Shown: piece after piece, positions 26,839 to 33,920 of the stretch
How positions within the stretch are numbered: position 1 is the stretch's first letter
Layout of the letters: every line of letters begins with the position of its first letter
Position numbers and translations under genes: made by a program
Notes under the pieces: generated by a model
The model's input: the letters and a program-made list of their open reading frames with translations, nothing else
Database searches by the model: none
What the model was told of the DNA's origin: nothing
NCBI GenBank assembly: GCA_046758085.1
Contig: JBHHZP010000023.1
Span: 1-33,920 of the forward strand
From: VRUB01 sp046758085
GTDB taxonomy: Bacteria > Pseudomonadota > Gammaproteobacteria > Acidiferrobacterales > SPGG2
Direction of reading: 5' to 3'
Length of the DNA stretch: 33,920 nt

Positions 26839-27662
26839 AACACCTCCTTATCGATGCCGACGTAGTAGCAGGTCGGTGCGGTCCCGGCCGCTGGTTTGAG
26901 CACCTGTACTCGGTTGTTGTGAATGAATTGACGGATCGGGCTCGATGCGTCGTTCAAATCTCCAAATATCCGGGCATTGACGGGGCATACCTCCACGCAC
27001 GCCGGCTTCAACCCCTTGGTGATGCGGTGGTAACACCACGTGCATTTTTCCGTCACTCGCTTCTCGAAATTGAAAAAGCGCGCACCATAAGGGCATGCCT
27101 GTACACAGTACTGGCAGCCGATGCAGTACGTGTGATCGATCAACACCGCGCCGTCCTTGGTTCTGTAAGTGGCGCCCGTCGGACAGACCTGCACACACGG
27201 TGGGTTTTGGCAATGGTTGCAAAGTTTCGGCACGAAAAAGGCCTTCGTTACTTTTTTCTTCTTGTAACGGTTATCAAAGCGGTAGGTCTTCTCAGAACCC
27301 GAAGCGGCGATGTTCTGCGGATCGTTCTGGCTGTCAATGCGTGGTTTCTCTTCCCCTTCCAGGTAGACGTAGCGCTCCACCCAGGTACGAAAGTGGTGGG
27401 CATCCAGCGAGACGCCGTTCTCCGCCTTGCAGGCGTCGACGCAGCGCAGACAGCCGATACAGCGTGTCGCATCCACGCCGAATGCCCAACGGTGTTTGGT
27501 CCAGTCATAGTCGGCGGTGGGGAACGATCGGGCGGTCGCTGTGACTGTTCTACCGAAGAGACCATTTGCACCGAGCAGCGTGGCGGCGTAGGCAATGGCG
27601 CTCGCGGCCTTGCGCAGGAATTCGCGCCGTGTGGACTCAGGCTTGCGCCTTTCTTGATTCAC
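26835..27662 (-). CDS. Tat-exported four-cluster Fe-S subunit (DmsB/TtrB/DsrO type)
   Basis: The 275-residue protein begins with a Tat signal (STRREFLRKAAS, residues 10-21). It has 16 cluster cysteines in four groups: C68/C71/C74/C78 (CIGCLRCVDAC), C148/C151/C156/C160 (CNHCQNPPCVQVC), C180/C183/C186/C190 (CIGCQYCVQAC) and C207/C210/C222/C226. This is the ferredoxin-like subunit of CISM-type complexes, in which it carries electrons between the NrfD anchor and a catalytic partner. Here the next gene is the NrfD subunit, and no molybdopterin subunit is present in the window. Upstream on the same strand is a pentaheme cytochrome (75-base gap). The electron partner is therefore likely to be cytochrome. 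Confidence 0.92.
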   Translation of the reverse strand: MNQERRKPESTRREFLRKAASAIAYAATLLGANGLFGRTVTATARSFPTADYDWTKHRWAFGVDATRCIGCLRCVDACKAENGVSLDAHHFRTWVERYVYLEGEEKPRIDSQNDPQNIAASGSEKTYRFDNRYKKKKVTKAFFVPKLCNHCQNPPCVQVCPTGATYRTKDGAVLIDHTYCIGCQYCVQACPYGARFFNFEKRVTEKCTWCYHRITKGLKPACVEVCPVNARIFGDLNDASSPIRQFIHNNRVQVLKPAAGTAPTCYYVGIDKEVL

Positions 27663-27737
27663 TAGCTGTACCCTCCTTAAGAGCCGGGATAAGTGTCAAT
27701 GTCAGGTCGCCTCGACTCCTGCCACGGCGCACACTGT

Positions 27738-28448
27738 TCACTCAGTCGCCTTGCCTTTCAGGGAGGCGTAATAGGCAGCGAGCTGCGCGATCTCCTGATC
27801 GCTGAGGGGCTTGGCGATCATGTTCATCATCGGGTTTTGCCGCGCGCCGGATTTATAGTCATGGAGTCGCCTGGTCAGGTAATCTGCCTGTTTGCCGGCG
27901 AGCGGTGGAAAGGTCCCCGCGCCGAGGCCATCGGCCCCGTGGCAACTCGCACACCTCGCTGACAGTGTCTCGGCGGGGACGGGACCGGCGGTGACCTGAG
28001 CCGTCGCTGGACCGGCAATCCTGGGGGAGTGGGGGTTGTGGCAGCTAATGCATTGCTGTGTGCCAGCGTGTTGGCTTACCTCGATCTGGGGCTGGGCGGA
28101 TGGCCTCGTCGGCATGGCCTCGTGGCAAAGGGTGCACAGCTTGACGGTGTCGGTAGGGATGATCAGTTTAGCGCTGGCTGGGTGCTCGCGGGCGGGCCCG
28201 TGGCAGATCTCGCATTTCACCACCTTGTGCACGCCCGTGGACCACTCACCATGCCGATCGGTATGGCACGACTCACAGTATGCCGGGCCTTGGAACACCG
28301 GTTCGGTGGCAGCAATCTCGGGGACCGAGTTGGCCCGATAATGGCCGTACTCGTAGAACGAGTCTACCGTGAAGTAGGACTTGGCAGCAACGGCGGCCGA
28401 GAGAAAAACGATAATTAGAATAACAAGCCGAACACCATAGTTGGGCAT
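27738..28448 (-). CDS. membrane-anchored pentaheme cytochrome c
   Basis: The 236-residue protein has an N-terminal anchor (about residues 7-22) and five heme sites: CESCH (58-62), CEICH (79-83), CTLCH (105-109), CISCH (133-137) and CASCH (166-170). The first four are tightly spaced, with nearby His residues suited to bis-His ligation, as in NapC/NirT- or NrfB-like multiheme proteins. The last sits in a class I module ending YYASLKGKATE, closely like the monoheme protein at 23646. The protein therefore looks like a fusion of a multiheme donor domain with a class I carrier. It is the first gene of the Fe-S/NrfD cluster. Its start follows the second 125-bp repeat copy. Confidence 0.88.
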   Translation of the reverse strand: MPNYGVRLVILIIVFLSAAVAAKSYFTVDSFYEYGHYRANSVPEIAATEPVFQGPAYCESCHTDRHGEWSTGVHKVVKCEICHGPAREHPASAKLIIPTDTVKLCTLCHEAMPTRPSAQPQIEVSQHAGTQQCISCHNPHSPRIAGPATAQVTAGPVPAETLSARCASCHGADGLGAGTFPPLAGKQADYLTRRLHDYKSGARQNPMMNMIAKPLSDQEIAQLAAYYASLKGKATE

Positions 28449-28510
28449 TGCGATCTCCGGTTACAAGGTCCACACGGACACAAGCGTGTGCTTGCAACAC
28501 TAGAGTAAAC

Positions 28511-28635
28511 AATCCCAACCCCCGAGGGACCGGCCCATGGTGGGGTTTTTATGCTGGACCTCGGTTGGAATTCTTGCTGTACTTTCGTACGGTATAAGTA
28601 CGGTGGCGCGTGGCGCCCATACCAGCGATGTCACC
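28511..28635 (+). repeat. 125-bp leader repeat, copy 2
   Basis: About 93% identical to 21853-21977, same orientation. It lies upstream of the pentaheme gene (minus) and is joined on its right to the last codons of a NarL-type regulator. The nested hairpin features seen in copy 1 are mostly kept, though the GTACGG arm is weaker. Confidence 0.8.
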
Positions 28636-28680
28636 GCCCACAAACACGGGATCGTGACGCTAGCGGCTCATGTCGGCTAG
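28630..28680 (+). pseudogene. C-terminal scrap of a NarL-type regulator gene
   Basis: The frame reads VTAHKHGIVTLAAHVG then stop, matching the end of the intact regulator (LTALKHGIVTLA). A run of 23-25 bases around CAAACACGGGATCGTGACGC is identical to the intact gene end. Everything between the leader repeat and these last codons is missing. Confidence 0.75.
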
Positions 28681-29154
28681 GGGATTGTCGGGCTAGGCTC
28701 CACGGTCATTCGCGTATTCTGCTGTTTTGCGCTCAAGGCTGCGAGAGCGACATTCCTCGCAAAAGAACTCTCTCAGCCGGATGTTCAATCCTCGCTGGAT
28801 CTTCCAGCGGTCGGTGGGCACGGTTAGCGCTGGATTGGACCGAATTCTCACTGTGCACTATGCCGTGCTGCATTTCCGCCGCCGCCGGGGCCTACCGTTA
28901 TTTACTTAGGTCACCGGCTCATATCCGTTTTGCACCTTCATCAGCCCTTAAAAGGGAAAGTCGGGTGAATTTCAAAGCATGATTGGTAATGCCGAATGTA
29001 GGTTCCACCGTCTGCCTGTGCACGTAATAGTTGGTAGGTTCTTCGCCACTCGCCAAGTTTGCCATTATCTCCTTTTAGACAATCCGCCTGAAGTTCTTCT
29101 CCATTGGAATAACCAAAGTCGGCTGACATCGCCTTTGAGCTGCTCGACCATTTT
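28681..29154. other. intergenic region with no recognised gene
   Basis: About 470 bases between two gene remnants. The long open frame from 28551 running to 28982 starts in the repeat and has no recognisable product. I see no RNA gene or repeat here. The lack of any intact gene fits the erosion seen on both sides. Confidence 0.5.
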
Positions 29155-29195
29155 TTGATCTGGGTCAAAGAAATTATACTCCACGTTGGTATTTT
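29155..29195 (+). promoter_or_regulatory. FNR-like promoter in front of a cytochrome remnant
   Basis: TTGATctggGTCAA at 29155-29168 has one mismatch to the FNR consensus. A TATTTT -10-like hexamer lies at 29190-29195 at the class II distance. The next translation signal is AAGGAGG immediately followed by an ATG at 29224. Confidence 0.6.
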
Positions 29196-29223
29196 GATAT
29201 CTTCGATTTATCGCGAAAGGAGG

Positions 29224-29351
29224 ATGAAGCAGAAAAGTATTACAAGATCCGGATGGGACGGACGCGCACGCCGGTGATTTCCGTGCTCGTCTTTTAGGTC
29301 CGGGAATACATAGACATTCTGACCTACGCGCAGACGCTGCCCAAGAAGTGA
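29224..29351 (+). pseudogene. collapsed diheme cytochrome gene (paralogue C)
   Basis: After AAGGAGG an ATG at 29224 opens MKQKS, like a cytochrome signal start. A different frame (from about 29226) reads KYYKIRMGRTRTPVISVLVF, stop, VREYIDILTYAQTLPKK, stop at 29349-29351. This matches the C-terminus of the diheme cytochromes at 13690 and 14826 (LHKLRMGQPGVPMISMLAF ... HIDILAYAQTLPAK). One internal stop and a frame change are present, and both heme sites are gone. It is the start and end of a third paralogue with its middle deleted. Confidence 0.75.
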
Positions 29352-29465
29352 CGTAGTGAGCCGCCCTGTGCTCGTGTGGCCGCTGTGCGCGCCTGCGAGC
29401 AGCGCTGCGGATCGACTTTGGGTCAGTTCATCTCCTTTTTACAACGCACAGAGGAGATAACTCTA

Positions 29466-29801
29466 ATGCAGAAACTTAAAATTGGCGTTTTCTCGATCTC
29501 TCTTGCCGCTCTTTTCCTGATGGAGGTATCAGCGCTCCGTGCGGAACAAACGACCCGGCCAGGCATGGGAGAAACGCAGAAATGTGAATCATGTCATGGC
29601 TCTAACGGATGCGAACCACTGCAGGGCCTCATGCCTAAGCTTTGCGGGCAAAACCAGGAGTATCTGGTGATGACGCTCGAACAATTCCGAGACGGTACAC
29701 GCCCTAGCCCGATCATGCATGAGGTCACAAAAAACCTATCTGACGAACTCATTCAGCAGCTTGCCGACTATTTTGCGCACGCACGCAACCCGGACAAATA
29801 G
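29466..29801 (+). CDS. monoheme class I cytochrome c (c553-like)
   Basis: The 111-residue periplasmic cytochrome has a signal peptide (hydrophobic run about residues 6-22, cleavage near LRA). One heme site CESCH follows MGETQK, and the distal segment RPSPIMHEVTKNLSDELIQQ supplies a probable Met ligand. AGAGGAG upstream supports the ATG at 29466; an in-frame upstream extension to 29376 has no ribosome binding site. It lies alone on the plus strand between the collapsed cytochrome remnant and the converging histidine kinase. It resembles modules of the tetraheme protein. A soluble electron shuttle role is expected. Confidence 0.85.
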   Translation: MQKLKIGVFSISLAALFLMEVSALRAEQTTRPGMGETQKCESCHGSNGCEPLQGLMPKLCGQNQEYLVMTLEQFRDGTRPSPIMHEVTKNLSDELIQQLADYFAHARNPDK

Positions 29802-30078
29802 TTGGTCTTTCTGTTACACGGGTGCCTTTGATCGGAACGCCGCATACGCTGGCGGGGGGAGGAACTGGCAACGTAGAACCGCAGGACCGCCCATCGACAA
29901 AGCGGGTTGATAACCGTCGTCTAGCCCGATTCAAGCCCAGACAGCGTATTCATCGGGCACCCACGCCAAATCCGCTCGACACCTCTAACGCATTGCGCCT
30001 TAGAGATTCTCCATATTCGGTTAACACGCGTTGCAGGCGGTAGTCCGGCGATGTGGCATCAGGATTGGCACGCAAATC

Positions 30079-32868
30079 TTAACGTGTCCCGCCTTGACCC
30101 CACATCACGCGTTCGGTGTCCAATGTCTCTTTGGTGCGCTGAAATTCGTCTGCCAAGCACTCGACGGTGGAATCCGCCCCTTCCAGCGATCGGGCCCGCG
30201 CGGCCTTTTGAAGCCCCTCGCACAACTCTACCATTGCGGTCGCTCCCAACTGAAGACAACCCGCCTTCAGGGCATGGGCGGCGCGTGCCACCTGCTCCGG
30301 CTGATCTTGCTTAAGACCCTCGTGGATGGCCTGCAATCGTAATTCCGCGTCACGTGCAAAGAGATCAATGAGCTTAACCAGAAAAGCCCCCTGATCCGCC
30401 CGTGCTCTTGCACGCAGCTGACTCCACACATGCGGGTCAAGCACTACGGTGTCGCCGCCAGCGGTCACAGACGGTTTCCCCGCTGCGCAGGACTCGTCTT
30501 CTGCAGCCGGCAACCAGCGTTTCAGCGTAGCCGCCAGCCGGTCCAGGCGCAGCGGCTTGCCGAGATAGTCGTCCATGCCGGCCTTGAGACAGCGGGCGCG
30601 GCTGTCTGGCCCGGCGCTGGCCGTAATGGCAATGATGATCCTGGCCCTGCTCTCGCGCTCGCGTTCCCTGCGACGGATGTCCGCCGCCACCTGATAGCCA
30701 TCCTTTCCGGGCATCTGACAATCTAGGAAGATAATGTCGTAACTCGCAGCATCCAGAGCCCGAAGCACCGCATGACCGTCGTCTACCCCCTCCGCCCGGT
30801 AGCCGAGGGTATGGAGCATGTCGAGCAGTACCTCTTTGTTCGCGGGATTGTCTTCCGCCACCAGAATGCGCGCGGCCTCAGGCGGCGCCGTGCTTGTGCT
30901 TCGTAGTGTGCGCCTCCCCCGTGCGTCAGAAGCCATCTGCGTGGCGTCGAGCACCCACGGTCCAGGCGTTCCAATCAGGCAATCGCGCAGACGCCAGGGG
31001 ACGACTGGTTTCGGGACGCATGCCACGTCGCCCAACTGCGCAAGCACGGCATCATCCAGAGTCCGTGAGACCGGGACCAGCAGGATCCGTCGGACCGTGC
31101 TAATGTCCGGGTCGGCCCCGATATGGTGGGCCAGTAATTCGCCGTCGGTGCCGGACATACCCGCGTCAATGATAACGAAGCCGTACGGATCGCCCGCCAC
31201 ACTCGCCCGCCGGAGACACTCTTGTGCCTCATTGGCATTGGGTGCCGCGCCCGTGCGCATCCCTAAAGAAGCGAGGTAATGACAAAGCAGCTCGCGTACA
31301 GCACGGTTATCGTCCACCACCAGCACCCGCTGATTCCGGAGACGGGATTCGCCTTCGACAACAACGTCAACCGCGGGTCGTTGTTTTTGCAAGGGTACGT
31401 AAAACCAGAAGGTCGAGCCCCTGTCGACGTCACTTTCGAAACCGATCTCACCGCCCATTTTTTCTACGAGTCGCTTGCAGATAACCAGGCCCAGGCCGCT
31501 ACCACCAAAGCGACGCGTAGTTGACTCATCGACCTGACTAAACGGTTTGAAAAGCCGACCCCTCTCTGCAGGCGAAATACCAACGCCCGTATCCTGGATC
31601 GAAAAATGAATTACAGCGTTATCGTCATTTTCCGACCGACAGGTGACCTTTAGTATTACCTCCCCTTGCTCGGTAAACTTGATGGCATTGCTGACCAGAT
31701 TGATCACAACCTCGCGCAGGCGATGAGGGTCGCCCATGACCTGCGTCGCAGCACGTTTTTCGACGAGGCAAGCGAGCTCGATGTTCTTCGAGTAAGCACG
31801 GTGGCCCAGCAGATCAAACACACTTTCGACCACGTCGGTGATCGCGAAATCCACATGCTCCAGGACTATTTCATCGGCTTCCATCTTGGAGAAGTCGAGA
31901 ATGTCGTCGGTGATGTTGAGCAGGATATCTCCGCTGCTGCGAATGTTCTCAACGTACGCTTGCTGCTTGGCACTGAGTTTGGTGTTCAGCAGCAGGTCGG
32001 TAATCCCGATCACGGAGTTCATCGGAGTACGGATCTCGTGACTCATGTTGTTCATAAAATCCGATTTTGCCCGTGCTGCAGCTTCTGCCGTTTCCTTGGC
32101 TTTGGTCAGCTCCAGGTTCTTTCTCTCGGCCTCTTCCAGGATGGCATTGAAAGGATCGATCAGCTCGCTCAGTTCGTCGACGTCATCTTTTTTGATTCGA
32201 ACGGAATAGTTGTCTTCAGTAGAAGCTGCCTTTGCAGCGCCCGTGAGATGTTGTATACGCACGGCGATACGCCGCTCGAAGCGGAGTGCCAGCATGAATG
32301 CCCAGGCGAAGGATGCCGTAACAACCAGCATTCCCACTAACATGATCGACACGACGTGCTCGTACACGGGCGCCAGGCTGGTGCTAAGATAAACTGTGCC
32401 GACCTGCCGTTTACCCAGCAGGATCGGCGTGACTTTAGTCACGCGGCCACTCTCGGAAGAAACGACGGACGGAACCGTCTGCGGCGCGGGCGGGAGATGC
32501 GCTCCTTTCTCCACATATTCCGTCAAAAGGTTACCATCGCCGTCGTAGATCGCGGCCGCTATGACGTCTTCATGCACGCTCCATAGTTCCAGCTCCCGAT
32601 TCAACGCAGCGATATCGCCCGCTTGTACCGCGGCGCTCGTATGCTTCGCAATGTGCGCGGCCTTGTGCGATATTTCCTCAATTTTGTTGGAATAATGCAC
32701 GCGCGCTTCGTAGGCAGCGTACACAATGCCCGCCACAATCAATGGAAGTCCACCGGCCAACAGTATGACGAGCCTGAGCTTTCGATTGAGGGAAAAACTT
32801 CCCAGTAGATGCGTGGTCAGTTTCACAGCCAGCAGCGCAAAAAAATTTGTAATAACTTTATGGCCCAT
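30079..32868 (-). CDS. hybrid sensor histidine kinase with two receivers and HPt (BarA-like)
   Basis: The 929-residue protein has a membrane segment (about 31-53), a periplasmic sensor part (about 54-170), a second membrane segment (about 172-195) and a HAMP linker. These are followed by a HisKA box SHEIRTPMN with the phospho-His near residue 277 and an HATPase domain with VINLVSNAIKF, DTGVGIS and GSGLGLVICKRLVE. Next are a first receiver (VLVVDDNRAVR ... VIIDAGMSG), a second receiver (ILVAEDNPANKE ... IIFLDCQMPGKDG) and an HPt domain with AHALKAGCLQLGA. This is the BarA/GacS-type phosphorelay layout. An FNR-type box lies only 15 bases before the ATG used, so a shorter GTG start at 32826 is possible. 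Confidence 0.93.
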   Translation of the reverse strand: MGHKVITNFFALLAVKLTTHLLGSFSLNRKLRLVILLAGGLPLIVAGIVYAAYEARVHYSNKIEEISHKAAHIAKHTSAAVQAGDIAALNRELELWSVHEDVIAAAIYDGDGNLLTEYVEKGAHLPPAPQTVPSVVSSESGRVTKVTPILLGKRQVGTVYLSTSLAPVYEHVVSIMLVGMLVVTASFAWAFMLALRFERRIAVRIQHLTGAAKAASTEDNYSVRIKKDDVDELSELIDPFNAILEEAERKNLELTKAKETAEAAARAKSDFMNNMSHEIRTPMNSVIGITDLLLNTKLSAKQQAYVENIRSSGDILLNITDDILDFSKMEADEIVLEHVDFAITDVVESVFDLLGHRAYSKNIELACLVEKRAATQVMGDPHRLREVVINLVSNAIKFTEQGEVILKVTCRSENDDNAVIHFSIQDTGVGISPAERGRLFKPFSQVDESTTRRFGGSGLGLVICKRLVEKMGGEIGFESDVDRGSTFWFYVPLQKQRPAVDVVVEGESRLRNQRVLVVDDNRAVRELLCHYLASLGMRTGAAPNANEAQECLRRASVAGDPYGFVIIDAGMSGTDGELLAHHIGADPDISTVRRILLVPVSRTLDDAVLAQLGDVACVPKPVVPWRLRDCLIGTPGPWVLDATQMASDARGRRTLRSTSTAPPEAARILVAEDNPANKEVLLDMLHTLGYRAEGVDDGHAVLRALDAASYDIIFLDCQMPGKDGYQVAADIRRRERERESRARIIIAITASAGPDSRARCLKAGMDDYLGKPLRLDRLAATLKRWLPAAEDESCAAGKPSVTAGGDTVVLDPHVWSQLRARARADQGAFLVKLIDLFARDAELRLQAIHEGLKQDQPEQVARAAHALKAGCLQLGATAMVELCEGLQKAARARSLEGADSTVECLADEFQRTKETLDTERVMWGQGGTR

Positions 32869-32882
32869 TAGCACCAAATACT

Positions 32883-32896
32883 TTGATCTATATCAA
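32883..32896 (-). promoter_or_regulatory. FNR-type operator at the kinase start
   Basis: TTGATctatATCAA is a perfect FNR-family box. If it worked as a class II activator site, transcription would start near 32848, inside the annotated reading frame (ATG at 32868). Either the true start is downstream (GTG at 32826) or the site acts as a repressor or class I site. Confidence 0.65.
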
Positions 32897-32978
32897 CCAG
32901 CGCCTCATGCGCAGGTGCACTGGAGCCGTCGCCACCGTTATCAGGCGCTGTTTCCGCTATTCGTCGGACCCAGGCAAG

Positions 32979-32992
32979 TTGACTCAAATCAA
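32979..32992. promoter_or_regulatory. imperfect FNR-like box
   Basis: TTGACtcaaATCAA has one mismatch to the FNR consensus. It lies 36 bases before the SirB2 remnant on the plus strand and about 110 bases before the histidine kinase on the minus strand. Confidence 0.45.
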
Positions 32993-33027
32993 TGCAATAA
33001 TTCGCCGCCTTCTGTTAACAAAGGTCC

Positions 33028-33318
33028 ATGGGGAGTGCCCAGGACAATAAGGTGGCACCGCATGTGATCGACACGGTGTTGCTGGCATCGGCCATCGGTC
33101 TCACGATCCAGATTCGGCCGTACCCCGGCAGCGAGGCCTGGCTTACCGCCAAGGTTTTAGCCGTCGCGTTGTACATAGTTTCGGCAGCATCGCTCTAAAA
33201 AGGGGTCGAACAAGAAATATCCGGATCACGGCCTGGTTGGCAGCGCTTGCGGCGTTCTTTTTATATCGTTGTCGTCGCACTGACCCGCAATCCTTTTCTA
33301 GTCCTCGCCCTTGCGTGA
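33028..33318 (+). pseudogene. SirB2-family gene remnant
   Basis: Read in pieces, this segment gives VAPHVIDTVLLASAIGLTIQ and AWLTAKVLAVALYIV. After a frame change it gives FGSIALKRGRTRNIRITAWL and AALAAFF. After another it gives YIVVVALTRNPFLVLALA and a stop at 33316-33318. Together these match the C-terminal two-thirds of SirB2-family membrane proteins. Two frameshifts and loss of the first roughly 50 codons make it a pseudogene. An ATG at 33028 opens only the first piece, which stops at 33198. Confidence 0.75.
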
Positions 33319-33363
33319 ACCCGGCATACCAAGCTGTGGATACTTTCAAGCTGGGCGTAGGGT

Positions 33364-33920
33364 CTATCGGTTGCGTCCCTGGGTCCTTGGCTGGCGACCG
33401 CGTCTCTGCGATTTTGCTTCATTGAGATGAGGCCCGGCACTTCGCCCATACAACGATCCAACCTCAATCGCTTTTGGTTCAACGATGCAGGCCTCTCTGC
33501 ACATACCGCAGCCGGTACACGTTTCAGGATCAATCCGTGGTTTTTCCTGCTCCCAGATCATTGCGCCGGGAATCGGGCAGCTTGAAGCGCAGGCGCCGCA
33601 TTCGGGGCCCAGATAGGCGAGACAGCTCGCAGTGTTCACCGCGACAGTGGCGAGGGGAGGGGGTGGAATGGCTTCGCTGTTGTTCGCTTCGGGCAGTTCC
33701 AGTGCGCCAGATTTACATGCTTTGACGCAGGGCCAGTCATCACACAGGCGGCAACCGTGGTTGAGAAGATCGAGCGCCGGCGTAGCGGCCACCTGCGCGC
33801 CGAGTCGCGCCGACAATGGAAAGATTACTCCATGCGGACAAGCGTGAGTACATTCCCCGCAACGGGTACAGGCGAGCAAGAATTCCAGCTCGTCCAATGC
33901 GTACGGCGGGCGAATCCAGC
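33364..33920 (-). CDS. 4Fe-4S ferredoxin-type protein (NapF/NapG-like), partial
   Basis: The reading frame runs past the right window edge: codons before the apparent TTG at 33897 continue as WIRPPYALDELEFLLACTRC, so the true start lies outside. Visible cluster motifs are CTRCGECTHACP, CRLCDDWPCVKAC, CGACASSCPIP and CTGCGMCREAC, suggesting four 4Fe-4S clusters. The RPPYAL.E.EFL..CTRCGEC start is typical of NapF/MauM/NapG-type ferredoxins. No Tat signal can be seen because the beginning is missing. The tail is basic and low in complexity. Its partner genes, which would lie to the right, are not in the window. Confidence 0.85.
   Translation of the reverse strand, partial: WIRPPYALDELEFLLACTRCGECTHACPHGVIFPLSARLGAQVAATPALDLLNHGCRLCDDWPCVKACKSGALELPEANNSEAIPPPPLATVAVNTASCLAYLGPECGACASSCPIPGAMIWEQEKPRIDPETCTGCGMCREACIVEPKAIEVGSLYGRSAGPHLNEAKSQRRGRQPRTQGRNR

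Noticed and set aside
28551..28982. 143-codon open frame beginning in leader repeat copy 2
   Set aside because: Only its first 28 codons are shared with copy 1; the rest has no recognisable domain and crosses the regulator scrap in another frame.

Overview
The window looks like chromosomal DNA of a GC-rich, respiratory gammaproteobacterium. That placement is an inference from a gamma/beta-type RpoD, two FadL porins, a TrpD2/YbiB-like protein and a BarA-like hybrid kinase. Nine intact c-type cytochrome genes (about 18 CXXCH sites) and a Tat-exported Fe-S protein paired with an NrfD-type membrane protein suggest chemolithotrophy or metabolism at the oxic/anoxic boundary, possibly based on sulfur or nitrogen compounds. 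No gene seen here fixes the electron donor.

Layout. 1-5.7 kb: trpD2-like gene, two FadL-family porins, a periplasmic SCP2-like protein and a small unknown protein. 5.8-8.7 kb: an aminoglycoside-phosphotransferase-like/ATPase fusion, then a decayed stretch in which the start of ppsA is joined to the end of an archaeal-type methionine adenosyltransferase gene. 8.7-13.3 kb: rpoD, an RNase Z-like hydrolase, and a universal stress protein/CBS pair behind a textbook FNR-type promoter. 13.4-17.0 kb: a SPOR-domain remnant, two paralogous diheme cytochromes and a porin, each intact gene with its own FNR-type box. 17.5-20.8 kb: a small unknown gene, a cytochrome P460-like protein, a flavin split-barrel protein, a radical SAM/SPASM-like enzyme, a truncated gene and a 51-residue membrane protein. 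20.8-28.5 kb: mostly minus-strand cytochrome genes, including a pentaheme cytochrome / Fe-S / NrfD / tetraheme / monoheme / membrane-cytochrome cluster interrupted by an IS3 orfA; a NarL-type regulator lies on the plus strand. 28.5-29.4 kb: more collapsed gene remnants. 29.4-33.9 kb: a monoheme cytochrome, a large hybrid histidine kinase, a SirB2 remnant and a ferredoxin cut by the window edge.

How it fits together. The NrfD/Fe-S/cytochrome cluster has the membrane and electron-transfer parts of a complex iron-sulfur molybdoenzyme-type system but no catalytic molybdopterin subunit in the window. The inferred job is electron exchange between the quinone pool and periplasmic cytochromes. Five perfect TTGAT-N4-ATCAA palindromes and six near matches point to an FNR/Anr/Dnr-family regulator controlling much of the window. 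A second theme is erosion: several loci keep only the ends of genes, in at least two cases apparently joined at short shared sequences.
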